A DNA stretch of 64,000 bases from Lachnospiraceae bacterium (GCA_004556655.1 SFGF01000021.1:24627-88626), one strand, 5' to 3'; counted from the first letter of the stretch, positions 17,232 to 25,910 are shown. Numbers and translations are program-made. Notes: generated by a model from the letters alone, not told the origin.

Positions 17232-18155
17232 CTATGATGCATAGATGCATCTCACCCGTCCGTCCCTTATCTCTTTGTAAGGTATTTCATTTTTACATTC
17301 TTGCGAGCACTGTTTACACCTGGGAGAAAACGGACAGCCCTGCGGCATATCCTTCACATAAGGCTGGCTTCCTTCAATAAACTGAAAGCCATTTTGCGGC
17401 AATGCCCGCCACAATGCTTTTGTGTAAGGATGGCGGAGAGTCTCTTCCCAGTCAAAATCAGATATATTAGCTTCTTCAATTGTAGTGCCGGCATAGAATA
17501 CTACAATCTTATCCGCTACTTCCAATGCCAATTCCAGATCATGCGTGATTACAAGTACGCCTGCACCCATATTCGCCATTTCACGAAAATCTGCCATTGC
17601 CTTTTTCGCCATTTTCAGATCCAGTCCCGGTGTAGGCTCATCCGCAATAACCAGCTTAGGATTTTCAATCATTGCCGTGGAAATCATCACTCTTCTACTC
17701 ATACCACCGGAAAGTTCAAAAGGATACTTGTCCTCTACACTCTGCTCCAGATGGTATCTGTTCAAAATATCTCTCAGTTTCTTCCGGGATTCCATATCTT
17801 TTTTCCCTTTTGTAATCTGAGCACTTACCTTTGTCAACGGATCCAGAAAAGAAATGCTCTGAGGTACCATGACAATTTCTTTCCCTCGCAATTGCCTGAT
17901 TCTTCTTTCCGTAAGGAGTTCTCCTCTGTATACCATGATTCCGCCCATAGAAGCATTATATGGCAAAATACCCATTACCGCATGAGCAAGAAGGCTTTTT
18001 CCAGAGCCGCTCGATCCCACAATTGCTACCATTTCTCCTTCTTTCACTTCCACATCCAGATTACGAATAACGGGCAGTTCTATCTGTCGCATTCCCTGGG
18101 TATACTGAGTAAAAGAAATATTCATATGTTCTATTTTTAAAATCGTTTCTTTCAT
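17232..18155 (-). CDS. Nickel/peptide ABC transporter ATPase, first subunit (operon 1)
   Basis: A 307-residue DppD/NikD-type ATPase. Walker A GSSGSGKSLLAHAVMG, signature LSGGMSRRVMIS, Walker B KLVIADEPTPGLD, and switch His in LVITHDLELALEVAD. The C-terminal oligopeptide/nickel domain has four cysteines (CPFSPRCKQCSQECKN), the known iron-sulphur-like or metal-binding motif of the subfamily. It follows the permease genes with 9 bp spacing. Confidence 0.9.
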   Translation of the reverse strand: MKETILKIEHMNISFTQYTQGMRQIELPVIRNLDVEVKEGEMVAIVGSSGSGKSLLAHAVMGILPYNASMGGIMVYRGELLTERRIRQLRGKEIVMVPQSISFLDPLTKVSAQITKGKKDMESRKKLRDILNRYHLEQSVEDKYPFELSGGMSRRVMISTAMIENPKLVIADEPTPGLDLKMAKKAMADFREMANMGAGVLVITHDLELALEVADKIVVFYAGTTIEEANISDFDWEETLRHPYTKALWRALPQNGFQFIEGSQPYVKDMPQGCPFSPRCKQCSQECKNEIPYKEIRDGRVRCIYAS

Positions 18156-18164
18156 AGATATCTC

Positions 18165-18998
18165 CTATTCATGTACGCTGCCAGGGTCAATCAGTTTTCT
18201 AAGACTCTCACCCAGTACATAAAACAAAATCACTGTCAGCACAAGGAACAGTCCAGGGAAGAGAGCAAGCCACCATTTACCCATTACAAGATACTTCATG
18301 GCTTCTGATAAAATAATACCAATTGCGGGCTGCTCTGTAGAAAGTCCAAATCCAAGAAACGTTATACTGGATTCATGAAGTATCGCATGAGGAAATATCA
18401 AAACAAGTCCGACCACAAACTGAGGAATCAAATGAGGAAGCATATGTTTTTTGGCAATATACCATTTGCTCTTCCCCAACTTTTCTGCAATTTTTATGTA
18501 TGAGCTTTCTTTTAACTGAATCACTTCCGCACGGATCAATCTCGCCAACGAAGTCCAGTGGGTAAAAGCAACTCCTATGACAACTCCTTTAAATCCTTTT
18601 CCCAGTGCTACGGAAATCAAAATCAGGAGCAGCATATGTGGAATCCCCATGATCAGGTCAATCAACCATGTAATAAATCCATCCACTCTTTTTCCCATCG
18701 TAGCCGATGCTATACCGAGGATCAGAGCAATAACTGCACTGATAACAGCTGACAAAATACCTATAAAAATACTGAGTGACATTCCTTTTAATGTTCGAAC
18801 TAACATATCTCTTCCCAGCCAATCTGTTCCGAACAGATATTGCAGACAAGGTGCAATATTTTTCCGTGAAAAATCTGTCACCCTTGCTTCCTCCGTACAC
18901 AGAACTCCCGCAATACAGATTGCAATCAGGAAAAGAACGGAAAAGCACAATCCGAAAAGGACTTTCTGTCTCCGGTTCATGAGTTTTTTCTTTTTCAT
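18165..18998 (-). CDS. Nickel/peptide ABC transporter permease (DppC/NikC type, operon 1)
   Basis: A 277-residue membrane protein with a basic N-terminus, a first helix, and the GTDWLGRDMLVRTLKGMSLSIFIG segment diagnostic of DppC/NikC. The EAA-like loop is YIKIAEKLGKSKWYIAKKHMLPHLIPQF, with the usual FLGFGLSTEQPAIG downstream. It overlaps the DppB-type gene by four bases (ATGA). Confidence 0.92.
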   Translation of the reverse strand: MKKKKLMNRRQKVLFGLCFSVLFLIAICIAGVLCTEEARVTDFSRKNIAPCLQYLFGTDWLGRDMLVRTLKGMSLSIFIGILSAVISAVIALILGIASATMGKRVDGFITWLIDLIMGIPHMLLLILISVALGKGFKGVVIGVAFTHWTSLARLIRAEVIQLKESSYIKIAEKLGKSKWYIAKKHMLPHLIPQFVVGLVLIFPHAILHESSITFLGFGLSTEQPAIGIILSEAMKYLVMGKWWLALFPGLFLVLTVILFYVLGESLRKLIDPGSVHE

Positions 18999-19987
18999 CC
19001 CTTCGCTCCTCCCCTTCTGATTCTCGGATCAATCACACCATATAGCAGATTGGCTATCAGATTTCCTCCAAAAACAAAAAGTGCACTTACAATGGTAATA
19101 GCCATCAATAACGGCATATCACTTCCCAGACCTGCAGATACCGCTGCCTGTCCCAGTCCCGGATAAGAAAATACCTGCTCTACCAGTACAGATCCACCAA
19201 ATATTTCTGATATAGATGCAAACTGAAGGGTAATAGCCGGAAGCAAAACATTGCGAAATCCATGCTGCCAGAACAACTTCCATCCTGTCTCTCCTCTTGA
19301 TCGTGCAAAAAGTACATAATCGCTTTCCATGATATCGATCATTTTTTCTCTGGTATGGAGTGCAATATTGGAAACTCCGGTAATGCTGAGAGTCACTGCC
19401 GGCAAGATTGCATGCCGTACCCTATCTGCAAATGTAACTCCACTGGCTTCCACACCAATCGGTACACTCAGACCAATTGGCAATAACTTAAGCCATACAC
19501 TAAAAATCATCAAAAGCAACAATGCCAACCAGAAGGTTGGTGTACTTGAAATCACAAGACAATATCCTTTTATTCCTTTATCAACCGTTTTTCCCCGATT
19601 CATTCCGGCTATCACTCCAAGAACAATTCCAAGGATTCCCGATAAAACCCAGGCAAATATCATCAAAAATAATGAATTTCCCAGTTTTACGCCAATTACC
19701 TTTGTGACAGGCTGGCGATACAGAAGAGATACCCCCATATCTCCTTTTATAAAGTCCTTTGCCCATTCCAGATATTGCTTTACCGGTGGAGTGTTGACAC
19801 CCCAGTATTCCTGCAGCTTTTCGATCTGTTCCTGACTCATGGAACCCAGAGCTGCCTGCCCAACATTAGCCTGGAGAGGATCAATGGGAGAAGCTTTCAT
19901 AAGTGCAAAAGTAACGATACTGACGACCACTATCAGAAGCACCATACGAACAAACTGTTTTCCCATGTAAGCGGGCCATTTCTTCAT
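18995..19987 (-). CDS. Nickel/peptide ABC transporter permease (DppB/NikB type, operon 1)
   Basis: A 330-residue DppB-type permease: SIVTFALMKASPIDPLQANVG near the N-terminus, LQEYWGVNTPPVKQYLEWAKDFIKGDMGVSLLYRQPV, then six helices and a coupling loop DYVLFARSRGETGWKLFWQHGFRNVLLPAIT. GGAGG lies ten bases before the ATG. It forms the channel with the DppC-type partner. Confidence 0.92.
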   Translation of the reverse strand: MKKWPAYMGKQFVRMVLLIVVVSIVTFALMKASPIDPLQANVGQAALGSMSQEQIEKLQEYWGVNTPPVKQYLEWAKDFIKGDMGVSLLYRQPVTKVIGVKLGNSLFLMIFAWVLSGILGIVLGVIAGMNRGKTVDKGIKGYCLVISSTPTFWLALLLLMIFSVWLKLLPIGLSVPIGVEASGVTFADRVRHAILPAVTLSITGVSNIALHTREKMIDIMESDYVLFARSRGETGWKLFWQHGFRNVLLPAITLQFASISEIFGGSVLVEQVFSYPGLGQAAVSAGLGSDMPLLMAITIVSALFVFGGNLIANLLYGVIDPRIRRGGAKG

Positions 19988-20020
19988 ATGTTCATTCCTC
20001 CATAACGTAATTTCAGGGAC

Positions 20021-20057
20021 CTGTCCCGAAAAATACTCATGGCATTTTTCAGGACAG
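20021..20057 (-). other. Intercistronic stem-loop between binding protein and permease
   Basis: Arms CTGTCC(C/T)GAAAAAT-type (20021-20034 and 20044-20057) form a 14-bp stem with two G-U pairs in the 139-bp gap after the binding-protein gene. No T-run follows; probable mRNA-stabilising or processing structure giving excess binding protein. Confidence 0.5.
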
Positions 20058-20126
20058 CCCCCTTATTTGCTCAGACAGTTTTCAGTATGACATTGCTGTC
20101 TATTCAAATTGTATGTATTCAAGCTT

Positions 20127-21818
20127 CTATTCCCATGACCACTGATCTACATTATTAACAATTGACCATCCATGTCCATGAGGATGAAGTTTCTGATCTG
20201 CCACGTTCAGGCCATCTCTTACAAAATACAGATGATCGATATTTACCAGCCAAATCCATGGAATATCGCCTTCCTGGGTAATACCTGTTGTACCATCCCA
20301 CTGTGCTTTCTGCCACAGTTCATAAGATTCTTCCAGATCATCTGCTGCCAGTGCCTCATCCATATAGTTATCTACACTCTCATTTGCATACGGTGAATAT
20401 TCTGCCTGACCGATTCCGACATCTTCCAGTGTATGATAAATATTGTACAGTTCCATCGGAGTATGTGCACCCCAGCCCCATACTAACGGCTCGGATTCTG
20501 CTCTGTCATAAGCCACATCCCAGCCTACACCTTCTGTTGTCACTTTAATTCCCAGTTCTTTCAGCTGATTGGAAACATCTTCTGCAATTGCCTGACGAAC
20601 AGAATCGGATGATGGGAACATCAGAGTAATTTCTGCTTTGATACCATCTTTCTCCCGAATACCGTCAGAACCTTCTTTCCATCCGGCATCTTCAAGCAAC
20701 TTCAATGCTTCTTCCTGATTATACTCTACTTCTGCATCAGAATTATACCACGGCATCTTGTCGCATACACTGTAAGCTTTTGTTCCATAGCCATTCAGTA
20801 CATTATCAATCAGTTCATCACGATCGATACCGATATTAATAGCACGGCGTACATTGATGTCAGCAGTAAACGCATTTCCATAGGTAAGGCCATCTTTTTC
20901 TTCCGGCACAATGCATGGAAGATTGAAACCACGGTTATCTACAGTCTCAACATGAATCAGACTGTAACCATCAATTGACTGATCACTGTAAGTAGCTGCC
21001 GTGTGTGCAACATCAACCTGACCTGCCATCGCTGCTGCCAGTGCGGCATCTTCTTCCATAAACAGAACCGTTACTTTCTTAATCTTTGGTGCATCTCCAT
21101 AATAATCCGGATTTGCTTCAAATATAACCTGCTGTCCTTTATCCCACTGTTTCATAATGTAACGACCTGAACCAACCGGATTCTGACCATAGTTTTCATC
21201 ATACGCATGTTCCGGTACGATACCAACGATTGCCATTGTGTAAGGCCAAATAGAGAAAGGTCTTGTCATATGGAACTCAACGGTTGTATCGTCCACAGCT
21301 ACTGCCTCATCCAGCATTGTAAAATCATTGACAGAACTTTTTTCTTTACAATTATTGTAGGTAAAGGCTACATCCTTTGCCGTCAGAGGTTCACCGTCCG
21401 TAAACTTTACATCATCACGTATTGTAACCGTCCATGTCATACCATCATCACTTACATCAAATTCTGTAGCAAGATCTTTATCAATTTTCAGATCTTTGGT
21501 AGTTACTGTCAGAGTACTCTGAATCAATGGTTCATGCACATGTTCACCAGCACCCCATCCGAAAGCCGGATCAAAGCCAGATTCCGGTTCTGAGTTTGCT
21601 GGCATAGTGACAACTACCTCATCTTTTACCGCTGCCACATCCTCTGTCTCAGCTTCTTTCTCAGAATCTTCTTCTGTGTCCTCTGCAGCATCCTCCACTG
21701 TCTGCTCTTCTGCCACGTCACTGGTGCTCTGTTTATTTGCGTCCGAACCGCCACAGCCCGCAAGCATGCTTAATGTAAGCATCGACGCACACAGAATGCT
21801 AACTATTTTTTTCTTCAT
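20127..21818 (-). CDS. Nickel/peptide ABC transporter substrate-binding lipoprotein (operon 1)
   Basis: A 563-residue family 5 solute-binding lipoprotein. The signal peptide ends in lipobox MLAGC, followed by a very acidic linker of about 40 residues. The core has the family pattern (FTDGEPLTAKDVAFTYNN, PVGSGRYIMKQWDKGQQVIFEANPDYYG, INVRRAINIGIDRDELI). The C-terminus carries HPHGHGW, a histidine cluster that could bind a metal or metal chelate. It is the first gene of an operon whose promoter has the island operator, 58 bp upstream, so nickel or a metal-ligand complex is the likelier cargo than a plain peptide. Confidence 0.88.
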   Translation of the reverse strand: MKKKIVSILCASMLTLSMLAGCGGSDANKQSTSDVAEEQTVEDAAEDTEEDSEKEAETEDVAAVKDEVVVTMPANSEPESGFDPAFGWGAGEHVHEPLIQSTLTVTTKDLKIDKDLATEFDVSDDGMTWTVTIRDDVKFTDGEPLTAKDVAFTYNNCKEKSSVNDFTMLDEAVAVDDTTVEFHMTRPFSIWPYTMAIVGIVPEHAYDENYGQNPVGSGRYIMKQWDKGQQVIFEANPDYYGDAPKIKKVTVLFMEEDAALAAAMAGQVDVAHTAATYSDQSIDGYSLIHVETVDNRGFNLPCIVPEEKDGLTYGNAFTADINVRRAINIGIDRDELIDNVLNGYGTKAYSVCDKMPWYNSDAEVEYNQEEALKLLEDAGWKEGSDGIREKDGIKAEITLMFPSSDSVRQAIAEDVSNQLKELGIKVTTEGVGWDVAYDRAESEPLVWGWGAHTPMELYNIYHTLEDVGIGQAEYSPYANESVDNYMDEALAADDLEESYELWQKAQWDGTTGITQEGDIPWIWLVNIDHLYFVRDGLNVADQKLHPHGHGWSIVNNVDQWSWE

Positions 21819-21850
21819 TCATTTTATCCTCCCTTGTGCGAATTGATTTC

Positions 21851-21898
21851 AGTATATCGGCATACCACCTCACATACAAGCCACCCGGGGGGTTGTTT
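21851..21898 (-). promoter_or_regulatory. Metal-island operator-promoter of nickel/peptide operon 1
   Basis: Minus strand: AACCCCCCGGGTGGC leading into -35 TTGTAT (21874-21879), 17-bp spacer and -10 TATACT (21851-21856). The predicted start, near 21844, is about 26 nt upstream of the binding-protein ATG, leaving room for its GGGAGG site. Confidence 0.8.
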
Positions 21899-22170
21899 TT
21901 TTTACAATCTGCGCTAAAAACTGATATTCTTATTATTCCTATATCTTTTTTTTAACTTTCCACATATAACGCACTTTTAACATCAAAAAAGAGGACATAT
22001 ATTCCAGAAATGCATAGCAATATTTATTTTTGCTTTCTTTTTATCGTATATTTCTTTATCCCCCTACCCCCATGATTCTCAATTACTTTTATACTATGTC
22101 AAATGGAACAAAGTTTGCATACCCGGGAGAATATTTGCTTCACAGGAAAGTTAAAAAACTTTCACTATAA
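21899..22170. other. Intergenic, nothing recognised
   Basis: This AT-rich stretch between the operon 1 promoter and small RNA 2 shows no RBS-led ORF, hairpin or repeat that I can support. Confidence 0.4.
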
Positions 22171-22281
22171 TGCAAGAAACAACTTCTTTTCAGAAGCTGT
22201 TCCCTGTATGTTCATAAATGATATTATGGGCTACTTTTTACATAAATTGCGGAGGTATGTAAAAAGTATATGGATTACTTA
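22171..22281 (-). ncRNA. Small RNA copy 2 with anti-Shine-Dalgarno hairpin loop
   Basis: About 111 nt. The hairpin arms are 22257-22268 and 22232-22243, a perfect 12-bp stem (TACTTTTTACAT with its complement), different in sequence from copies 1 and 3 but pairing in the same place. The loop again shows CCTCCGC (22249-22255 complement). The conserved CCCATAATATC block follows, and the terminator stem AACAGCTTCT/AGAAGTTGTT (22177-22201) is different from copies 1 and 3 at paired positions. A GTAAGTAAT 5' block is shared. Confidence 0.7.
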
Positions 22282-22288
22282 CAAAAAT

Positions 22289-22335
22289 ATCTTAATCCAT
22301 TTTTATACTTCATACAAGCCACCCGGGGGGATATT
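22289..22335 (-). promoter_or_regulatory. Metal-island operator-promoter of small RNA 2
   Basis: Minus strand: ATATCCCCCCGGGTGGC into -35 TTGTAT (22312-22317), 17-bp spacer, -10 TAAGAT (22289-22294). Confidence 0.75.
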
Positions 22336-22342
22336 TTTTCAC

Positions 22343-22468
22343 CTCAAATGAAAAACAACTCCTGAAAAGGAGCTGTTTTTCATACGTTACTAACTTTAAG
22401 GATATTATGGGTCACATCTTCTCACACTTTATTTGCGGAGGCGTGTAAGAAGCATTGACATTACTTAC
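22343..22468 (-). ncRNA. Small RNA copy 3 with anti-Shine-Dalgarno hairpin loop
   Basis: About 126 nt, directly upstream of copy 2. The hairpin uses arms 22443-22452 and 22418-22427 (CTTCTTACAC with GTGTGAGAAG, one U-G pair); compared with copy 1 the last pair changes from A-U to C-G, a compensatory change. The loop has CCTCCGC (22435-22441 complement). GTGACCCATAATATC follows, and the terminator is CAGCTCCT/AGGAGTTG with flanking A/T runs (22352-22379). Its 5' block is nearly identical to copy 1. Confidence 0.72.
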
Positions 22469-22475
22469 AGTATTC

Positions 22476-22522
22476 ATGATAAAGGATTGTAATCTATTCC
22501 ACAAGCCACCCCAGGGGATATT
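22476..22522 (-). promoter_or_regulatory. Metal-island operator-promoter of small RNA 3
   Basis: Minus strand: ATATCCCCTGGGGTGGC into -35 TTGTGG (22499-22504), 17-bp spacer, -10 TATCAT (22476-22481). Confidence 0.75.
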
Positions 22523-22539
22523 TTATTTATAAAGTTTTA

Positions 22540-22565
22540 TCTTGATTTTATGCGGAAAATCAAGA
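22540..22565 (-). terminator. Possible terminator of the ECF nickel/cobalt operon
   Basis: A perfect 10-bp stem TCTTGATTTT/AAAATCAAGA with a 6-nt loop lies 60 nt after the cbiO stop. The minus-strand tail TAAAACTTTAT is a weak T-tract, so termination may be partial. Confidence 0.45.
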
Positions 22566-22624
22566 CACTTTTTGTATGATCTATCCCTATCCGGGGGTTA
22601 TGCACATCTTAAAATATGATTTTC

Positions 22625-23359
22625 TTATCTTTTTTGCATGAATAGCGGCAGTTCCAGTCCGTTTGCCTCCAGCAATTCCTGATTGCTGAGAACCTCTTTT
22701 GTCGGTCCGTCACAGATGATTTCTCCGTTAGCCATGAGGATTGTTCTCTCACAGGTATCCCACACCATATCCAAATCATGGGATGCAATGATTTTCAGAT
22801 GCTCAAAAGAATTCAGGATTCGAATCAGATTTCTGCGGTTTCTTGGATCCAAGGCAATGGATGGTTCATCCATCAGAATAATATCCGGTGTCATGGAAAG
22901 GATCGTCGCTATGGATACTAGTTTTTTCTCTCCACCTGACATTTTGTAAATCTGTTTGTCCTTAAGGTAGGTAATCCCAGTCATTTCCAGAGCAGCATTC
23001 ACCCGGTGTTCTACTTCCGCTTCCGGAAGCCCGTAGTTTCTCGGTGCAAAGGCAATATCTTCAAAAGCAGTGGACATAAAAAGCTGGCTGTCTGAATCCT
23101 GAAAAACATATCCTATTTTCTCCCGAATCTGTGGCAGAGTCTCTTTTTGTACAGGAACTTCTTCCACCCGGATACTTCCGGTAAATCCCAGATCCAGCCC
23201 TACCAGAAGCTTTAATAAGGTTGACTTTCCTACACCATTTGCACCTACCAGTCCAATAGAATCCGTCTCCCCTGCATGAAAGCATATATCCTTTAGTATT
23301 TCTTTCTTTTTCTCATATGCGAAACTGACATGTTCCACATCAATATGTATATGGCTCAT
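22625..23359 (-). CDS. cbiO: ECF nickel/cobalt transporter ATPase
   Basis: A 244-residue ATPase that powers the NikMN-Q module. Walker A GLVGANGVGKSTLLKLL, Q-loop GYVFQDSDSQLF (typical of ECF ATPases), signature MSGGEKKLVSIA, Walker B IILMDEPSIALD, switch IASHDLDMV. I start it at MSHIHIDVEHVSFAY (23359), whose ATG overlaps the cbiQ stop as ATGA; a reading to 23437 would extend far into cbiQ. Last gene of the ECF operon. A single ATPase implies a homodimer. Confidence 0.93.
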   Translation of the reverse strand: MSHIHIDVEHVSFAYEKKKEILKDICFHAGETDSIGLVGANGVGKSTLLKLLVGLDLGFTGSIRVEEVPVQKETLPQIREKIGYVFQDSDSQLFMSTAFEDIAFAPRNYGLPEAEVEHRVNAALEMTGITYLKDKQIYKMSGGEKKLVSIATILSMTPDIILMDEPSIALDPRNRRNLIRILNSFEHLKIIASHDLDMVWDTCERTILMANGEIICDGPTKEVLSNQELLEANGLELPLFMQKR

Positions 23360-24168
23360 CCGAATAAACCTCCCACAAGATTTCCAATCACAATAATAAC
23401 CGGTATTTTCCGAAACACCCAGAATATGCATAACCACACTGCTGCAAACAGAATATCCTGCCAGCGCCAGCGGATTTTTGCTCCCATATAATCAAAATTA
23501 CCGTTATATCCTCTTAAAGTCATACTCTCATATACAACACCGGCTCTGTCCATACTTCGAAGAAGCAGTTGTCCGGTCAACGATCCCCATACTTTAAAAT
23601 GAACTCCCTTCTGATTCGGTGCCCGAAGAGCATACGCCTGCGTGATCCTGTTCACTTCTTCCAAAAGAACCGTTATATAACGGTATGTAAGAAGAATCTG
23701 TGTTACCAGAATCTTCGGAATATGAATCAGCCGGAACGCAAAACACAGCTTTTCAATGGATGTTGTAGCAATCAGAAGATATGATGCCAACACTGTGAAA
23801 ACCCCTTTGATCATTAGAGTAATCATGGAAATCACCCCTGCATTAATCGTCAGTCCTCCTATTTGTACAGGTACTCTGTCAAAAAACGGATTGAATATAC
23901 CAATCACACACACCAGCGGAAGAACCACTCTCAGCCTTTTCAGACTGTCTTTGAAAGACAGCTCTGCAAGAATAAACATCGCCAGTGGATAAACCATCAT
24001 CCCCGCAAGACCGATGATATCATATTTATCGTAAGATACAACTGTTGCGATATACACAATCGTTAAAACGAATTTAACCAGTGGGTGAATCTGGTTCACC
24101 CACTGGTCCTTTGATGCAATTGTATCCATATGATGAATTTCATAAATTGCATTTCTTATTTTACTCAT
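23356..24168 (-). CDS. cbiQ: ECF nickel/cobalt transporter transmembrane subunit
   Basis: A 270-residue CbiQ/EcfT protein. An amphipathic N-terminus (IYEIHHMDTIASKDQWVNQIHPLVKFV) leads to the membrane domain, and the coupling helices carry Ala-Arg-Gly-like motifs (ITQAYALRAPNQ and YESMTLRGYNG). It links the substrate-binding NikMN subunit to the ATPase. One-base overlap with the upstream gene (TAATG). Confidence 0.92.
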   Translation of the reverse strand: MSKIRNAIYEIHHMDTIASKDQWVNQIHPLVKFVLTIVYIATVVSYDKYDIIGLAGMMVYPLAMFILAELSFKDSLKRLRVVLPLVCVIGIFNPFFDRVPVQIGGLTINAGVISMITLMIKGVFTVLASYLLIATTSIEKLCFAFRLIHIPKILVTQILLTYRYITVLLEEVNRITQAYALRAPNQKGVHFKVWGSLTGQLLLRSMDRAGVVYESMTLRGYNGNFDYMGAKIRWRWQDILFAAVWLCIFWVFRKIPVIIVIGNLVGGLFG

Positions 24169-25163
24169 TATGCCTTTTTCTTTCTGAAAAATTTAAATGC
24201 GTAGCATGCACCAACGCATACACCAACTACAATAACGCTTCCTACAACTCCGGAAAATGTTGTTCCGAAAGAGGATTCGGAACCTTTGAACGCATAGTCC
24301 GGAAGCAAAGCAGTTGTTTCCTGAACAGAACCGACAGTGTCATAAATTTCTCCGTCTGATTCTACTTCTGTGGAACCTGTAATCTTTTCAATAGACCATT
24401 CCAGTCCGTCCGGATTGGAAGAAGCAACAAGTGACAAGCCACCACCGATCAGTACTGTTACCACTGCAAGAACAACCAGTGTATTTTTAAATGTAAATCT
24501 TCCCTCTTTTTTCTCTGCTTCTGTGCTGCAATACAGAAGTTCCGGTCTTGCCTCATGAACAAATACCAGCACTGCTGCCGTAATAAGTCCTTCCACAAAG
24601 CCAATAGCCAGATGAATCGGCTGCATGGTAGCTACAAACGTACCAAACGGTAATGACGTAATCCCGGATGCCATTGTTTCCAAAGTAACACTGAATGCTC
24701 CGAACTGCAAAGTAATCACACATCCAAGAATAGATGCAGCTACGATTTTTGCTTTTGTGATTCCTTTACTCATCATTGGTTTCCAGATCAAAAGAGATCC
24801 AAGGAAACATCCGTAAAACGCCATATTCCATATATTACATCCCAGTGCAAGAATACCTCCATCTGCAAATAACAGACACTGAATCAATAACACACCAATC
24901 ATGGTTAAAAATCCTGCATAAGGTCCAAGCAAAGCAGACAAAAGCATGCCTCCACAGAGATGTCCGCTGGATCCTGTACCCGGAATGGTAAAATTAATCA
25001 TCTGGGTTGCAAATACAAATGCACCCATGATACCCATGACCGGAATCTTTTTCGGCTCACTCTCCAAACGTACTTTTTTTACTGAATAGCCTGCGGCTGC
25101 GGCAGATAATACATACATGGTTCCGGCAACTGCCGGAGCAACCAAAGCGTCAGCCATATGCAT
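24168..25163 (-). CDS. cbiM: Nickel/cobalt ECF substrate-specific subunit, fused CbiM/NikM-NikN
   Basis: A 331-residue fusion. It begins MHMADALV; in the family the free N-terminus and His2 ligate the metal. About 200 residues of CbiM/NikM follow (SSGHLCGGMLLSALLGPYAGF; FADGGILALGCNIWNMAFYG). After a linker, the C-terminal part (NPDGLEWSIEKITG ... LLPDYAFKGSESSFGTTFSGVVGS plus a helix) matches the NikN/CbiN-like domain. NikMN fusions with Q and O are typical of nickel importers, though cobalt cannot be excluded. First gene of the operon, GAGGAGGG upstream, with the island operator-promoter about 60 bp before the start. Confidence 0.93.
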   Translation of the reverse strand: MHMADALVAPAVAGTMYVLSAAAAGYSVKKVRLESEPKKIPVMGIMGAFVFATQMINFTIPGTGSSGHLCGGMLLSALLGPYAGFLTMIGVLLIQCLLFADGGILALGCNIWNMAFYGCFLGSLLIWKPMMSKGITKAKIVAASILGCVITLQFGAFSVTLETMASGITSLPFGTFVATMQPIHLAIGFVEGLITAAVLVFVHEARPELLYCSTEAEKKEGRFTFKNTLVVLAVVTVLIGGGLSLVASSNPDGLEWSIEKITGSTEVESDGEIYDTVGSVQETTALLPDYAFKGSESSFGTTFSGVVGSVIVVGVCVGACYAFKFFRKKKA

Positions 25164-25219
25164 AAAGCATCCCTCCTCATATAGTTTTCTTTCGTTAAGT
25201 ACTCGATATCGATAGATTA

Positions 25220-25266
25220 ACTATACCACTTTAATAAGCTCGTACAAGCCCCCCAGGGGGATATTT
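25220..25266 (-). promoter_or_regulatory. Metal-island operator-promoter of the ECF nickel/cobalt operon
   Basis: Minus strand: ATATCCCCCTGGGGGGC into -35 TTGTAC (25242-25247), 16-bp spacer, -10 TATAGT (25220-25225). The core is nearly a perfect CCCCC/GGGGG palindrome. Confidence 0.8.
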
Positions 25267-25289
25267 TTTCAGATAATTTGTTGAATTTT

Positions 25290-25871
25290 TTAATAGTATC
25301 CGCTTTCGTCCATTTCCCATTCATACCCAAGATCAGAAGCTATTTTTTCCGCCGCATCCACATCCACAAAATCGGCAACAAGCCCGAGTGCCATATCAAT
25401 AGAAGAAAGAGAATTCTTACAGGAGTAAAACTTTCCGTCCGCTACCCAGGAAACATCCGGGATCCAGGAAATCGCCGCAGTGAACATTCTTCTCCAGTTA
25501 TCATCGCCGGTGCAGGAAGCAACATTCCGATGATATAAAAGACCGGTCTGTGCAAATATACCGGAAGCGTTGGAAACCATAAGACAGGCATCTGACCTGC
25601 TGACACATTTTCTCAATGTATCAATCAAAATCTCCTCATGATGAATCAGTCTTCTGGCCCCCCGTCCTCCCGGTACAGCAAAGATTCCATCAATCTTTTC
25701 CGGCTCCAACGGCTCTGTCCAGATTTTCACTCCCTGCATACTGTTCACGATATCACCGCTCATAGAATAATAGTTCATGTGGAATTCTCCCGGCAATTTT
25801 CCAAAGACGGCACAAAGTCCGGCCATATCCATGATATCAAAATCATCATACAATAGAATATTTACATTCAT
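25290..25871 (-). CDS. DJ-1/PfpI-family protein lacking the canonical cysteine
   Basis: A 193-residue protein with the PfpI/glutamine amidotransferase-like fold: MNVNILLYDDFDIMDMAGLCAVFG at the start and IDGIFAVPGGRGARRL. The nucleophile elbow reads CLMVSNASGIFAQTGLL, where relatives have a Cys (VCTGA or VCSGA); here Ser-Asn-Ala fills the turn, so the usual catalytic Cys is absent. I start it at ATG 25871 with GGGGG upstream; the longer ORF to 25976 would translate its own promoter. It sits between the ECF and second ABC operons under the same operator. It may be a sensor or chaperone-like protein; function not known. Confidence 0.8.
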   Translation of the reverse strand: MNVNILLYDDFDIMDMAGLCAVFGKLPGEFHMNYYSMSGDIVNSMQGVKIWTEPLEPEKIDGIFAVPGGRGARRLIHHEEILIDTLRKCVSRSDACLMVSNASGIFAQTGLLYHRNVASCTGDDNWRRMFTAAISWIPDVSWVADGKFYSCKNSLSSIDMALGLVADFVDVDAAEKIASDLGYEWEMDESGYY

Positions 25872-25910
25872 ATCTAATCCCCCATAGCATTTATTGTAAT
25901 CCATAAGGTC

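Noticed and set aside
17301..18140. 279-codon plus-strand ORF
   Set aside because: Lies wholly antisense to the ATPase gene, has no ribosome site and shows Cys/His-rich shadow composition.
22343..22468. Small RNAs read as plus-strand elements
   Set aside because: TTGACA occurs on the plus strand, but the terminator T-tracts, operator and -35/-10 geometry are consistent only on the minus strand.
21851..25266. NiCo (czcD) riboswitch ahead of nickel/cobalt genes
   Set aside because: The leaders are only about 25-60 nt, too short for the four-way junction, and the shared signal is upstream of the -10 in DNA, not in the transcript.
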